DNA of 64,000 nt from an uncultured Campylobacter sp. (GCF_938015785.1 NZ_CALLWC010000044.1:10606-74605), one strand, 5' to 3'; shown: positions 17,017 to 26,723, counted from the first letter of the stretch. Numbers and translations are program-made. Notes: generated by a model from the letters alone, not told the origin.

Positions 17017-17721
17017 ATGAAAGACGAAATTTTTAAAGAGCCTATCAAAAAACAGTTTGAGTTTGACGCCAGCGTCGCGTCGGTTTTTGATGATATGATC
17101 GGGCGCAGCGTGCCGTTTTATGAGGCTAGCACGCGGCTTAGCAGCGAGCTTTTGGCGAGGATACTGCCGCAAAAGGCGCGCGTGATCGATCTTGGCTGCT
17201 CGACTGCGACCGCGCTACTGGCGCTGTTTGCGCTGCGCCCCGATCTGCGGCTGTGCGGCATCGACAGCTCGGAGGCGATGATACAAAATGCCCGCGCTAA
17301 GGCGGCGGCGTTCGGCGCGAAGCTCGAGCTTAGCGTATCGGACGTGCTGGATGCGAGTCTCGCGGACTGCGATGCCGTGATTTTAAACTACACCCTGCAG
17401 TTCATCAGACCGCCGCGCCGCGCCGCGCTCGTGAGTAAAATTTACGACGGATTGCGTGAGGGCGGAGTTTTGATCTTTAGCGAAAAGATTATCTACGAAG
17501 AGCCTGCGCTCGCGCGTCAGATGATCGAAATTTACGAGGATTACAAGCGCGCGCAGGGCTATTCGCGCTACGAGATCGCGCAAAAACGCGAGGCGCTTGA
17601 AAACGTCCTCGTGCCCTACACCGAGGCAGAAAACCGCGCCTTGGCGCTAAGCGCGGGCTTTAAGCGCGTCGAGAGTATCTTTAAATGGGCGAATTTTATG
17701 AGCTTCGCGGCGTTTAAATAA
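17017..17721 (+). CDS. cmoA: Carboxy-S-adenosyl-L-methionine synthase CmoA
   Basis: 234 residues. Converts SAM and prephenate into carboxy-SAM, the donor used by CmoB (1951-2844). Family hallmarks are FDASVASVFDDMIGRSVPFY near the N-terminus, SAM motif VIDLGCSTATALLAL, LNYTLQFIRPPRR and GVLIFSEKI. AAAAGGAAACGG precedes ATG. It sits one gene-free kilobase after ribF. Confidence 0.95.
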   Translation: MKDEIFKEPIKKQFEFDASVASVFDDMIGRSVPFYEASTRLSSELLARILPQKARVIDLGCSTATALLALFALRPDLRLCGIDSSEAMIQNARAKAAAFGAKLELSVSDVLDASLADCDAVILNYTLQFIRPPRRAALVSKIYDGLREGGVLIFSEKIIYEEPALARQMIEIYEDYKRAQGYSRYEIAQKREALENVLVPYTEAENRALALSAGFKRVESIFKWANFMSFAAFK

Positions 17722-18090
17722 AAGTTCAAATTGCAAGAAGCAAAATTATTTTTAAAAAATTCCAAAAACGGAATTCTACGAGCCGCCCTATTTTTGGCGG
17801 CATAGTAAAGCTTCATCCAAATTTTTGGAATTTGACAATTAGATTTTGATACAAATAACGCGAATGTATAATTCTAGCTGTATGCAAGACGGCGCAGATA
17901 AAATTTATCGCCGCTTGTAATTTCAAAATTCCGTCGCGGATGTGAACTACGCAAATTATTGGAATTCGGCAAAATTTCAAAATTTCTATGGAATTTTAAA
18001 ATTTCATAATCCAAGCAGAATTCATAAATTTTACAAAATTCTCAAAAAATTCAAAGATTGAAAAAGTGTGGCTGTCTAAATTTCAGGCAT
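17722..18090. repeat. Gene-free spacer with RAATTY array and small hairpins
   Basis: Between cmoA and the rpsO terminator. A hairpin GCCGCC/GGCGGC at 17782-17801 has no U tract. AATTCC/GGAATT just before it forms another short palindrome. From 17930 to 18060 RAATTY words follow one another closely (AAATTT, GAATTC, AAATTC). No gene seen. Confidence 0.55.
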
Positions 18091-18119
18091 AAAAAAGCGC
18101 CCGCCGTTTGTCGGACGCT
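18091..18119 (-). terminator. Rho-independent terminator of rpsO
   Basis: On the minus strand AGCGTCCG (18119-18112) pairs with CGGGCGCT (18103-18096), eight pairs including one G-T, and runs into TTTTTT at 18096-18091. It lies about 50 bases after the rpsO stop. Confidence 0.75.
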
Positions 18120-18166
18120 GTGTATAAATCGCGGGGCGAAATAAACGCCGCCGCGAGCAAAGGAGC

Positions 18167-18439
18167 TTATTTATCTCTTAAATTTAACTCGCTAACGAGC
18201 TTGGAGTAAACCGCGTAGTCTTTGTTTTTAAGATATTTCATCATTCTTTTGCGCTGACCTACTAGCTTTAGCAGTCCTAAGCGAGATGAAAAATCTTTCG
18301 GATTTGCTTGCAAATGAGAGGTCAAAAGCGTGATCCTTTCGGTAAGAAGCGCGATTTGCACCTCCGCAGAACCTGTATCTTTCTCTCTTCTAGCGAATTT
18401 CGCAACTATCTGTGCTTTTTGAGCCGTGTCTAAAGCCAT
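18167..18439 (-). CDS. rpsO: 30S ribosomal protein S15
   Basis: 90 residues, full length. S15 binds 16S rRNA early in assembly of the small subunit platform. Recognisable throughout: KAQIVAKFARREKDTGSAEVQIALLTERI, LLTSHLQANPKDFSSRLGLLKLVGQRKRMMKYLK. A strong AGGAGG lies upstream of ATG, with a TATAAT element 32 bases before the start. It is monocistronic between its own promoter and terminator and divergent from the Rrf2 regulator. Confidence 0.98.
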   Translation of the reverse strand: MALDTAQKAQIVAKFARREKDTGSAEVQIALLTERITLLTSHLQANPKDFSSRLGLLKLVGQRKRMMKYLKNKDYAVYSKLVSELNLRDK

Positions 18440-18470
18440 GATGACCTCCTGATCGGTAAAATAGGAAGCG

Positions 18471-18476
18471 ATTATA
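18471..18476 (-). promoter_or_regulatory. -10 promoter element for rpsO
   Basis: TATAAT on the minus strand, preceded by an A/T-rich tract, as is usual for Campylobacter sigma-70 promoters, which often lack a clear -35 box. It lies 32 bases from the rpsO start. Confidence 0.6.
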
Positions 18477-18543
18477 CTTAATTAACCTAAATTTTTGCTT
18501 TCTTTGTGTAAAATGCACGCTTTCAGACCAAAGGAGAGAATAA

Positions 18544-18957
18544 ATGCTTTTTACAAAAGCAAGCGAATATGCCCTACTTTCAATGATTTGCATCGCGGGC
18601 AAGGAGGAGTCGATGGATGTCGATTCGATCTCTAGCGAGCTTGGAATTTCACGCAGCTTTTTGGCTAAAATTTTACAAAATTTAGCTCGCGCGGGACTTT
18701 TAAATTCCTTCAAAGGCGCCAAGGGCGGCTTTGTGCTCGCGCGCAATGCGGATGAGATCACGCTAAGCGAGATCATCAAAAGCGCCGAAAGACGCAAGGC
18801 GACGGTATTTGACTGCACCGCCGAAGGGATCGACGCCTGCCCGAACGGTCGCACGCTATGCCGCGTCAATCTAATGTTCGGCGAGCTTCAAGAGAAAGTC
18901 GATGAGTATATGGATACGATCACGCTAGCAGACGTCATCGGCAAAGAACGCAAATGA
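18544..18957 (+). CDS. Rrf2-family transcriptional regulator
   Basis: 137 residues. N-terminal winged helix (TKASEYALLSMICIAG, ELGISRSFLAKILQNLARAGLL, KGAKGGFVLAR) and three cysteines at 91, 99 and 106 in the pattern used by IscR/NsrR-like members to hold a 2Fe-2S or 4Fe-4S cluster. It probably senses iron-sulfur status or redox/nitrosative stress; targets unknown. AAAGGAGAG lies before ATG and a TAAAAT element at 18509-18514 may be its promoter. Its stop overlaps the DHH gene start (ATGA), so the two are coupled. Confidence 0.9.
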   Translation: MLFTKASEYALLSMICIAGKEESMDVDSISSELGISRSFLAKILQNLARAGLLNSFKGAKGGFVLARNADEITLSEIIKSAERRKATVFDCTAEGIDACPNGRTLCRVNLMFGELQEKVDEYMDTITLADVIGKERK

Positions 18958-20006
18958 AAATATATCATCTAAGCCACACCGATCTAGACGGCTACGGCGC
19001 GCAGTTCGTCGCGGCGCACTATTTGACGGACGTGGAATTTTTCAATGCCAACTACGGCAAGGAGATAAACGAAAAATTTGAACTCATCCTTGAGCGTATC
19101 GACGAGCGGCTCGCTACGGACGCAGACGAAAAAAGCCTGGTTTTAATCACCGATCTAAATTTACTGCCCGCGCAGTGCGAGAAATTTAGCGGCGAACTAG
19201 CCCGCCGCAACGCCCGCATGATCCTTTTGGATCACCATCAAAGTGGGCTTGAGTGCGCGAAAAAATTCCCGTGGTATTTCCTGGACTCTTCGCGCTGCGC
19301 CACGAAGATCACCTATGATTTTTTCAGCGCGATGTTCGGCGGCAAGACGCGGCTGGATAAACTCGTGCGCGTCGTAAATGCCGTGGATATCTGGCTGAAA
19401 GAGCAGAGCGAGTTTGAGCTCGGCAAGGTCTGCCTCGGCATGGTCTCGGGCGCGAAAGAGATCAATAAGATCATGTTCGAGCGGGAGAGCAGGGATTATA
19501 TCTTTTACTTGCTGGAAAAAATTTTTAAATTTCAAGATGAGCCGAGCGCACACATCGCGCTAGATAGCGCACTGCACGGCATAAAGAAAGAATTTTTTAA
19601 AAGCGAGCGCGACGATACGCTAAGCAATCTCGTTTCGCACTTCGTAGTCGATCGCCTAAGCGCGCAAAAGCAGCGCTTCGAGATCAGCTACCTCGATAAA
19701 AAGGGCATTTTGACCTACAATATCGGCAACGTAAGCGTCATCGGCAACGACTTTTTGACGCAAAACCCCGATGTCGATTTTTTCATCGACGTAACGAGCA
19801 AAAAAACGCTCAGCTTCCGCGCCGACGGCAAAATCGACGTTAGCGAAATGGCAAAGCTGCTCCTAGGCGGCGGCGGGCACGTAAACGCGAGCGGCGGGAT
19901 GTTTGCGGGCTTTAAAGACGCGAGCTCGTACGAAGCCGTAAAGGCGCAAATCGTGGATCTAATCGAGAAAAAAACTCAAATTTCAAAGGAAGAAGATGAA
20001 AAATAA
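18954..20006 (+). CDS. DHH-family phosphoesterase
   Basis: 350 residues. N-terminal metal motif HTDLDGYGAQFVAAHYL, DHH motif ILLDHHQSG at about 83, and the C-terminal DHHA1 glycine-rich loop LLGGGGHVNASGGMF at about 301-315. Such enzymes hydrolyse short oligonucleotides or cyclic nucleotides using manganese. Campylobacter species carry a similar protein whose substrate I cannot assign from sequence. Coupled to the Rrf2 gene upstream (4-base overlap) and to the small gene downstream (11-base overlap). Confidence 0.87.
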   Translation: MKIYHLSHTDLDGYGAQFVAAHYLTDVEFFNANYGKEINEKFELILERIDERLATDADEKSLVLITDLNLLPAQCEKFSGELARRNARMILLDHHQSGLECAKKFPWYFLDSSRCATKITYDFFSAMFGGKTRLDKLVRVVNAVDIWLKEQSEFELGKVCLGMVSGAKEINKIMFERESRDYIFYLLEKIFKFQDEPSAHIALDSALHGIKKEFFKSERDDTLSNLVSHFVVDRLSAQKQRFEISYLDKKGILTYNIGNVSVIGNDFLTQNPDVDFFIDVTSKKTLSFRADGKIDVSEMAKLLLGGGGHVNASGGMFAGFKDASSYEAVKAQIVDLIEKKTQISKEEDEK

Positions 20007-20238
20007 TGACGAAAAAATCGCCGAGCAGGACCTCATCTACGAGATTAATATCCTGCTTGACGCGATGCTGCTTTATGCGGGCATCAAGCGCGAGCGGCTC
20101 GCCGATGCGGTGCAGCTATATATCGAAAATATCGACACGGTGCTTGCGAACTCTGACGCTAGCGGTGCGGACGAAGTGATCGCCGTGGTAGAGTTTTTGC
20201 GCGGCAAACACGCGGAGTTATTTGAAAATAAGGGCTAG
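19996..20238 (+). CDS. Small hypothetical protein of the DHH operon
   Basis: 80 residues, acidic, helical in appearance (QDLIYEINILLDAMLLYAG, RERLADAVQLYIENIDTVL), no known domain recognised. Its ATG overlaps the end of the DHH gene, and an AAAGGAAGAAG ribosome site within that gene supports translation. Normal codon and amino acid use, unlike the low-complexity linker frames at 10303 and 12494, argues that it is real. Confidence 0.7.
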   Translation: MKNNDEKIAEQDLIYEINILLDAMLLYAGIKRERLADAVQLYIENIDTVLANSDASGADEVIAVVEFLRGKHAELFENKG

Positions 20239-20240
20239 CT

Positions 20241-20708
20241 CGCGAAATTTTAAGCGAAATTTTGCGAGCTAGAATTTTACGAAGCGCAAACTATGCGGAG
20301 TAAAATTTCATTTAGCGCAGAAATTTATAGAGCAAGAAATCCGCGAGATAAAATTTTGCTAAATAGAATTTCAAAACGCAAAATACGGAATTTTGCGGGT
20401 TTAGATTTAAAATTTTAAAATTTAGCAAGTAGGCTTTGCGAATAAAATTTTAAGGCATGATGGCTGTAGAATTTTGTTTTAAAATTTTATGCTGTCAAAC
20501 AAGAGCAAAATTTCAAGGCTTAGAATTTACGTTAAGAAATTCCGCGCAATAGCAAATTTAAAATTTTAAGTGCATTTTGCAGCACGGAATTTTGCAAAAA
20601 ATTTTAGACAACGCGGGGTGGCTCTGCGTAAAATTTTAATCTAGACTTCGCGCGGAATTTGCATCAAAACTCCGCGCGGAATTTTGCGCTCAACTAAGGC
20701 GCAAAATT
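20241..20708. repeat. Dense RAATTY array
   Basis: I counted 24 RAATTY hexamers (AAATTT, GAATTT, AAATTC) in 468 bases, about one every 20 bases. Chance expectation is roughly one per 700 at this composition. The words between them are mostly GCG, CGCG and AGC. No gene. Confidence 0.85.
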
Positions 20709-21313
20709 CAAATATAAAGGCGCACTCTCCGCTTGCCAGTGCGGTACAAAGAGTGCGCTGATTGCGGAATTTTAAATTTAAAAGCACGATTCTGCCGTCT
20801 AAGATCAAAAAATGGCGTAGCGTCTAAGCTTACCGATAATGACAAAGCTCGCTTTTAAAGAAAAAGAGAATTTTATCTGCAAAAGCGCAAAGATAGCATT
20901 TTAATATACTTTTGTTGTTTCTAAGCAAAATAGGTCTGCTGCCAGAGGTTTTTAAATAAGCGCGCTTGATAAAATATTATCGCTAGATATGATGCAGGTG
21001 TAAGTAAGTACGCCCAAACGCGGTAAAATTAAAACGAACGCAGCGCTCTCTATCGTCGCAAAGCCAGGCATCGTAAAATAAAAAGCTTGGGCGGAGCGCT
21101 TAGAAACAAAATATCGCGAAATAAGACGTATTCAAAGCAAGGTGCCTATAAGATGAAGCGTCGTAAAATAGAATAGCAAAGCAACGTGTCGATAAAAATA
21201 GACGCCGCGAATCAGGATTTAGTAGCAGTAACGCAGAACGCGATTAAATTTTAAGCCGGCGGCGCGCTAAATTTTGAAATTTTATGAATTTAAAACTTTA
21301 TGAAAGGATAGAA
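20709..21313. other. Gene-free region before dctP
   Basis: About 600 bases with far fewer RAATTY sites than the preceding array. A T-rich stretch near 20880-20930 could hold a promoter, but no clear -10 is adjacent to dctP. No RNA gene recognised. Confidence 0.45.
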
Positions 21314-22507
21314 ATGAAAAAGATTTTTTTGTTTGCATGTCTCATGCTTTTGGGCTCGCAGCTTTTCGGCGACGATAAGGTCTATCGCCTAAGACTTGCT
21401 AGTACGTGGGAGGCGACTACGCCCGTTTTGGGCGCTGCCGCTGAGGATTTTAAAAACTATGCCGAAAGCCTTAGTGGCGGTAGGCTTCAGATCCGCATCG
21501 ATACGCCGAGCAAGCACAAGGCAAGCTTTGGCATATTCGACTTCGTCAAAAGCGGTCAATACGATCTAGGATATACTTCGCTTTATTATTATAAAGGCAA
21601 AGATGCTAAAACTATGCTCTGGACGGCGGTGCCTTTCGGTATGACTACTGATGAGCAGCACGCGTGGTATTACTATGGTGGTGGACGAGAGCTTAACGAT
21701 AAGATATTCGCACAATACGGCATGAAGACCTTTTTGATGGGATCTACCGGCATGCAAATGGGCGGTTGGTTTAAAAAAGAGATCAACTCGGTTGCAGATT
21801 TGCAAGGGCTTAAATTCCGCATACCGGGGCTAGGCGGAGAGGTGATGAGCAAGCTGGGTGCCACTATAAACACGGTGCCTACGGGCGAGCTATTTATGGC
21901 GTTAGAGATGGGTACGATCGACGCGGTCGAGTGGGTAAGCCCCGTCTATGATATGCCACTTGGATTTCACAAAGTGGCTAAATACTACTACACAGGCTGG
22001 CAAGAGCCTATGGGAGACTGCCAACTGCTAGTAAATCAAAAGGCGCTAGAGAAGCTGCCTACGGATCTTCAAGCGATCTTAGAGGCTGCAGCAAGACTTG
22101 CCGGAGAGAATTTCCAAAATAAGGGCTTTTATGAAAACGCTCGCATTTGGGCAGAGCTAAAAGCGCAGTTTCCGGATGTGCAGGTGCGCGACTTCCCTGC
22201 AGACGTGATAGCCGCGCTTAAAAAAGCAACGAATGAAATCTTAGACGAAGAAGCGGCGAAAGATCCGATGTTTAAAGAGATCCTAGACAGCCAGCGCGCA
22301 TTTTTGAAAATCGGTAGAGAATGGAATAAAATAAGCACCGTAGCCTACATAAATAACGTAAGCGGTATCGCAGGCGAAAGTGCAGCAAATCCAATCTCCG
22401 CAAGCCCTAGCGGTACGACAAGCTCAGATTCTGCAAGCAGCGAAAATCACGGCGCTGCGAGAGATTCTAACGCGACGGACGGCAAAAATTTAGGAGTGAC
22501 AAAGTAA
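21314..22507 (+). CDS. TRAP transporter solute-binding protein (DctP family), orphan
   Basis: 397 residues from ATG 21314 (GAAAGGATAGAA leader); the frame extends ten codons upstream without a ribosome site. Signal peptide MKKIFLFACLMLLGSQLFG, then the DctP fold: LRLASTWEATTPV, FKNYAESLSGGRLQIRI, LQGLKFRIPGLGGEVMSKLG and MALEMGTIDAVEWVSP. The last signature, with its Arg (FRIPG) and acidic residues, is typical of periplasmic binding proteins for organic acids. No DctQ or DctM membrane subunits are nearby, so it must share a transporter encoded elsewhere. The last 42 residues are a Ser/Ala/Asn-rich tail absent from normal DctP. Confidence 0.88.
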   Translation: MKKIFLFACLMLLGSQLFGDDKVYRLRLASTWEATTPVLGAAAEDFKNYAESLSGGRLQIRIDTPSKHKASFGIFDFVKSGQYDLGYTSLYYYKGKDAKTMLWTAVPFGMTTDEQHAWYYYGGGRELNDKIFAQYGMKTFLMGSTGMQMGGWFKKEINSVADLQGLKFRIPGLGGEVMSKLGATINTVPTGELFMALEMGTIDAVEWVSPVYDMPLGFHKVAKYYYTGWQEPMGDCQLLVNQKALEKLPTDLQAILEAAARLAGENFQNKGFYENARIWAELKAQFPDVQVRDFPADVIAALKKATNEILDEEAAKDPMFKEILDSQRAFLKIGREWNKISTVAYINNVSGIAGESAANPISASPSGTTSSDSASSENHGAARDSNATDGKNLGVTK

Positions 22508-23408
22508 AGTGGGTGCTACTAGCGATAAAAATTAAAGCGAGACGAACAGACCGGCACAATAAGTAGCTCAGGCGCGACGAGCGGCAGAAATTTTAACTAC
22601 TTTTGCATAAAGTAAATGGAATTCTGCCGCAGCAGCTTTGGTGCAATAGCTTTAACATCAGAGCTTAGTTTCATAAATCTCATCCACAAGCAAGGCAGAA
22701 GCTTTGGCACAATAGCTTTAACATCGCAAGCAGCGTGATCTGGCGCAGCAAAGGGCTCCCGCGTGAAAATAGAACGCCAAAAACACACGATAAAATAAAA
22801 TTATAAAAATTCCGAGCTCCAAGCACGGCGGAATTCGGAATTTTAAATCTAAAATTTTAAAATCAAAATTTATGAATTTCAGACGGAGCGCGAAACTACT
22901 CCAGCTATGCTAGAAACCGGCATTTGCGACCATTAAGACTAAAAGCCGCGTCTAGCGCTTTAAAAGCCTATGAGCCTTTTGTATTTATATATTAAAATCA
23001 CAAAAATTGCATTTGCGTTATTAAAATTATGACATTTCTTGGCAATATAGGCTAATTCGCATAAAATCAGCCTGCGCGCGTTAAAATTTAATCAATAATG
23101 TAATTTGGTAAGATTTGTCGCGATAAAATAGCCTTATTATCATGCTTATCTTTAAAATTTACTCCATTACGCCGCTCTTATAGAGACTACATTTATTAGG
23201 ATTTAATAAATCACGAATGCCTGGTCTCTGCCGCCACATCTATTAAATGAAATAGCAGATAAATTTCTATGCCCTTTTATCGATAGTGCAACTACGCAAA
23301 AAAGCGTATTAATACCGCGAAATTTATTGAATTCTTGAAATTTTTGATCTTTAAAATATCGCAAGACGGCTAGATCGCCAAAATTTCATATTATTTGAAT
23401 TGATTGTT
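22508..23408. other. Gene-free region between dctP and fdhF
   Basis: About 0.9 kb. It contains a 26-base direct repeat (22634-22659 and 22700-22725, 24 of 26 identical, period 66) beginning AGCTTTGG and ending TTTAACATC. From about 22980 to 23400 it becomes AT-rich. No gene, tRNA or structured RNA recognised. Confidence 0.5.
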
Positions 23409-23443
23409 AAAAAGTAGATTCGGGAGCATAGCCCCGAATCTAC
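23409..23443 (-). terminator. Rho-independent terminator of fdhF
   Basis: On the minus strand GTAGATTCGGG (23443-23433) pairs perfectly with CCCGAATCTAC (23424-23414), 11 base pairs with an 8-base loop, followed by TTTTTAA. It lies 18 bases after the fdhF stop codon. Confidence 0.92.
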
Positions 23444-23461
23444 GGATAAGATTTTAAATTC

Positions 23462-25729
23462 TTAGAATTTAATCGGATGGTGGTGGAAGTCGTCGTAAAC
23501 GACTTTATTGGTCTGAAATTTAATGCGCTTAAGCTCGCGGATACGCAAAAATTCCTCTTCATCGATCTTTTTAATCTGAATCGCTGCCTTAAACGTAGGC
23601 GTTTTGGCGATGAGATCCCAGCCGCCGCTAGTTAGCTCGTTGCAGCAGCTCTCCCAGTAGTGATAAGACATCTGAATGATACCATCCATTATACACTCGG
23701 TGATGTCCGCCTTGATCGCGATATAGCCGTAGCGGCTCCACGCGACGATGAAATCGCCCTGTGAAATTCCGTATCGCTCGGCGAGTTTCGGATTCATTTC
23801 CGCAATCGGTCCTATCGCGTCGCCGCCTTGCTCGACAGTCTTAGAGCGCCTAGTCATCGCGCCTCCTGCGTACTCGTAAACCTTACGCGTAGTCAGAAGC
23901 TGGATTGGAAACTCTGCATCGGTCTTCTCATCGACCGAGCCCGCCATTACAGGATAATCTTTCGGCATATTCATACGCTTTGCGAATTCCTCTTTGGCGC
24001 TTTCGATCTTGCTCTTATCATCCACGAATAGAACTGGGACGAAATTTCCTTTACCGTCCGGGGTAAAGAATTTTTTATCAAGGTACAATGCAGGTCCGCC
24101 CATAGAATTCTCATCAGGGCACGGCCAGTGAAGTCCGTGGTATTTTTTGATACGGTAATAGCTCATTCCGCCGTAGTTGTGCGGAGCTACCCTGCGCACC
24201 TCTTCCCAAATCTGCTCTGGAGATTGAAATGTGAAATAATCACCTAGTCCTAGGCGTCTGGCAAGCTCGCAGATGATAGCCCAGTCTTGTCTAGCTTGTC
24301 CCGGAGGGGCAACTACAATCTCGCTATGCTGTACGCGGCGCTCGGCATTAGCATAAGTGCCCTCCTTCTCGCCGCTGCAAGCTCCAGGAAGCACGACATC
24401 TGCTTTGCGGCTCGTCTCGGTTAAGAAAATATCTTGGATCACATACATCTCTACCTGCGAAATCGCGCGCAAGAAGTGGTTTGCGTTCGGATCGGTCATA
24501 ACCGGGTTTTCACCCATCGTCCAGAAGAATTTTACCCTACCATCAAGAATTGCGTCAGGCACTTCGGTTTTATGAATACCGATCTTGCCATTTAGATGAC
24601 CTTTCGGCAAATTCCACTGGCGCTCAAACCAATCACGGGCACTTTCGTCGGTTACGGCTTTATAGCCGGTAAATACATTAGGAAGCATTCCCATATCGCA
24701 GCATCCTTGGACGTTTTCTTGTCCACGGATCGGTAGATCGCCGCTTCCGAGCTCGCCTACGTTGCCCGTTACGAGCATTAAATTTGAAATGTCGCAGACT
24801 GCGCCCACGCCGTGGTTGAAGTGAGTTACACCCATTCCGTGCGTGATAACCGCAGGTCGCGTAGTAGCATAAATTCTGGCCGCTTTTCTAATATCCTCGG
24901 CGTTTAGCCTAGTGTATTTAGCTACGGCCTCAGGCGAATAATCCTTAACCGCCTCTTTTACATATTCAAAACCCTTGGTGTATTTATTAACGAATTCATG
25001 ATTTACCAAATCCTCGTCGATAATAGCATGGATTAAAGCGTTGATGACTGGGATATTGTGCTCCGGCTCAAGCTGGAGGTGGATATCTGCGCGATTTGCA
25101 AATTCCGTCTTAACCGGGTCAATGACGATGAGTTTGGCGCCTCTATTTAGCGCTCTTTGAACGTGCATAGCTACGATCGGGTGGCCGTTTTCAGGGTTTG
25201 AGCCGATCATCATAATGCAGTTGCTGTGAGTTCCGATCTCAGTAAAGCTATTTGTAGCCGCTCCGTTACCGATTGTTTTGGCAAGACCTGCCACAGTCGG
25301 AGCGTGTCAAATGCGCGCGCAGTGATCGATATTATTCGTGCCTAAAATTCTAAGTAGCTTCTGCGCTACGTAGTTATCCTCATGCGTGCAGCGTGCGGAA
25401 TAGTTTCCGGCTATCGCGTCGGCACCGTATTTTTCTTTAACCTCGAGCATCTTTTTAGCAACCAAATCAAGCGCTTCGTCCCAGCTAGCTTCGACCAAAT
25501 CGCCGTCTTTACTAAATTTGCCATTCTTTTTACGAATTAGCGGAGTAGTAAGCCTATCTCTAGAGCCTACGTAATTCCATCCGTAATAACCTTTCAAACA
25601 TAAACAACCTTGATTTACGGGGTTGTCGCTTACGCCGGTTGCGGATTTGATATAATTGTCTTCCGCAGTCAGCTCGATTTGACAGCCTGTGCCACAATAA
25701 GGGCATATGACCTTGCCTTTATTCGCCAT
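23462..25729 (-). CDS. fdhF: Selenocysteine formate dehydrogenase FdhF (formate hydrogenlyase type)
   Basis: 755 residues when the in-frame TGA at 25309-25307 is read as selenocysteine 141; read as a stop it would split the gene. Flanking residues DHCARI-U-HAPTVAGL match the Sec site of E. coli FdhF (Sec140). N-terminal 4Fe-4S motif CPYCGTGC, no Tat signal, so cytoplasmic. Molybdopterin-binding parts follow (MIGSNPENGHPI, GMGVTHFNHGVGAVCD, RGQENVQGCCDMG, QLLTTRKVYEYAGGAMTRRS). It oxidises formate to CO2 and passes electrons to the Hyf ferredoxin-like subunit. ATG at 25729 has AAAGGAG; a longer frame upstream lacks one. Divergent from hyf. Confidence 0.95.
25259..25309 (-). promoter_or_regulatory. 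Selenocysteine UGA codon and SECIS hairpin in fdhF
   Basis: UGA is at 25309-25307. Two bases later CGCTCCG (25304-25298) pairs with CGGAGCG (25265-25259), closing a hairpin whose apical stem GGCA/TGCC (25292-25289 with 25283-25280) presents the loop GGTCT. The GGUCU loop and its distance from UGA match the E. coli fdhF SECIS recognised by SelB. selA, selB, selC and selD are not in this window. Confidence 0.9.
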
Positions 25730-25788
25730 ATTTTCTCCTTTCGAAAATACTAAACATGCAAAATTACCATATATGCAATTTCGGCACA

Positions 25789-25794
25789 ATTATA
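25789..25794 (-). promoter_or_regulatory. Candidate -10 element for fdhF
   Basis: TATAAT on the minus strand, 60 bases before the fdhF start and preceded by T-rich tracts. The 394-base gap between fdhF and hyfA (25730-26123) is very AT-rich with several poly-T runs and serves both divergent units. Confidence 0.5.
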
Positions 25795-26061
25795 TAAATT
25801 CTTACCTAAAATAAAATTGAAATTTTGCCTTAAGCTAAAAGAATTTTTTCAATTATAATTAGGAGTAAGTTAGGGTAATTTAAGTAGTAATTTAAATTTT
25901 AAAATATACTTTAATACTGATATACTAGACTTTTAAAGCAAATAATCAACTAACCGGTTTAAAAAAGAAATTAGTTTTTAAATTTAAGCTTTTAAAGCAA
26001 ATTTATCAAATAAATTCCAAATATCGTCAGATAAATGACGGAATTTTTTTGCGGACTTAAA

Positions 26062-26067
26062 TATAAT
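26062..26067 (+). promoter_or_regulatory. Candidate -10 element for the hyf operon
   Basis: TATAAT 57 bases before hyfA, with a run of seven T about 12 bases upstream. This fits Campylobacter sigma-70 promoters. No FhlA/HyfR gene is nearby and no good sigma-54 site was found. Confidence 0.5.
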
Positions 26068-26123
26068 TACACCAAAATTTTTAGTAAAAAATTTTTAAAA
26101 TTCCTTAAGTCAAGGAGAAAGGT

Positions 26124-26723
26124 ATGAAACAACATAAATTTGTAATCTGCGATTACAAACGATGTATCGGTTGCACGACGTGCATGGCGGCCTGTTACTC
26201 AAGTGCCTACGAGCGCGGCAAGCTTGCTAAATCGCGACTTACCGTGCTTAGACAGGCTTACGGCGTTATGCCTACGCAGTGCAGGCAGTGCGATGACGGA
26301 CCATGCGCAAACGTCTGCCCTACCGGTGCGCTTCGCTTCGATAATAACTATATCGAATTACACGAAGAAATTTGCATCGGATGCAAGATGTGTACGCTCG
26401 CCTGTCCTTATGGCGCGATCAGCTCGAATGCCGAGCTTATGCCGTCAGTAAATTATGCGGTCGAGCCGAAGTATTATCTCGAGATCGAAAGCCAAGCGGG
26501 CGCCAAAAGCACCGCCATCAAATGCGATCTATGCAACGGACGCGAGAATGGTCCTGCATGCGTCGAGGTTTGCCCAACTAGCGCTATCATTATGATAGAT
26601 CCTAAAGAGGGTAAGCATAAATTGGGCTTTGCGATAGACTACGATGCGGCTAATGCTTTTGCAAAAGACGTGTTAAACGGCGAAATCAGTTGCGTCGCCA
26701 AAAAAGAAGGAGGCGCAAAATGA
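26124..26723 (+). CDS. hyfA: Hydrogenase-4 ferredoxin-like subunit HyfA
   Basis: 199 residues with four 4Fe-4S cysteine clusters: CIGCTTCMAAC near 16, CRQCDDGPCANVCP near 53, CIGCKMCTLACP near 85, and CDLCNGRENGPACVEVCP near 135. It carries electrons from FdhF to the hydrogenase module, like HycB/HyfA of E. coli. First gene of an eleven-gene operon; AAGGAGAAAGGT precedes ATG. The stop overlaps hyfB as ATGA. Confidence 0.93.
   Translation: MKQHKFVICDYKRCIGCTTCMAACYSSAYERGKLAKSRLTVLRQAYGVMPTQCRQCDDGPCANVCPTGALRFDNNYIELHEEICIGCKMCTLACPYGAISSNAELMPSVNYAVEPKYYLEIESQAGAKSTAIKCDLCNGRENGPACVEVCPTSAIIMIDPKEGKHKLGFAIDYDAANAFAKDVLNGEISCVAKKEGGAK

Noticed and set aside
16843..17172. 109-codon minus-strand frame before cmoA
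   Set aside because: Overlaps the start of cmoA on the opposite strand; no conserved features.
25307..25309. fdhF as a nonsense-mutated pseudogene or as two genes
   Set aside because: The TGA is exactly at the family's selenocysteine site and is followed by a SECIS hairpin.
25765..25790. Sigma-54 promoter (TTGTGCCGAAATTGC) upstream of fdhF
   Set aside because: The -24 element has TG where GG is required and several other mismatches; a TATAAT box nearby explains transcription better.
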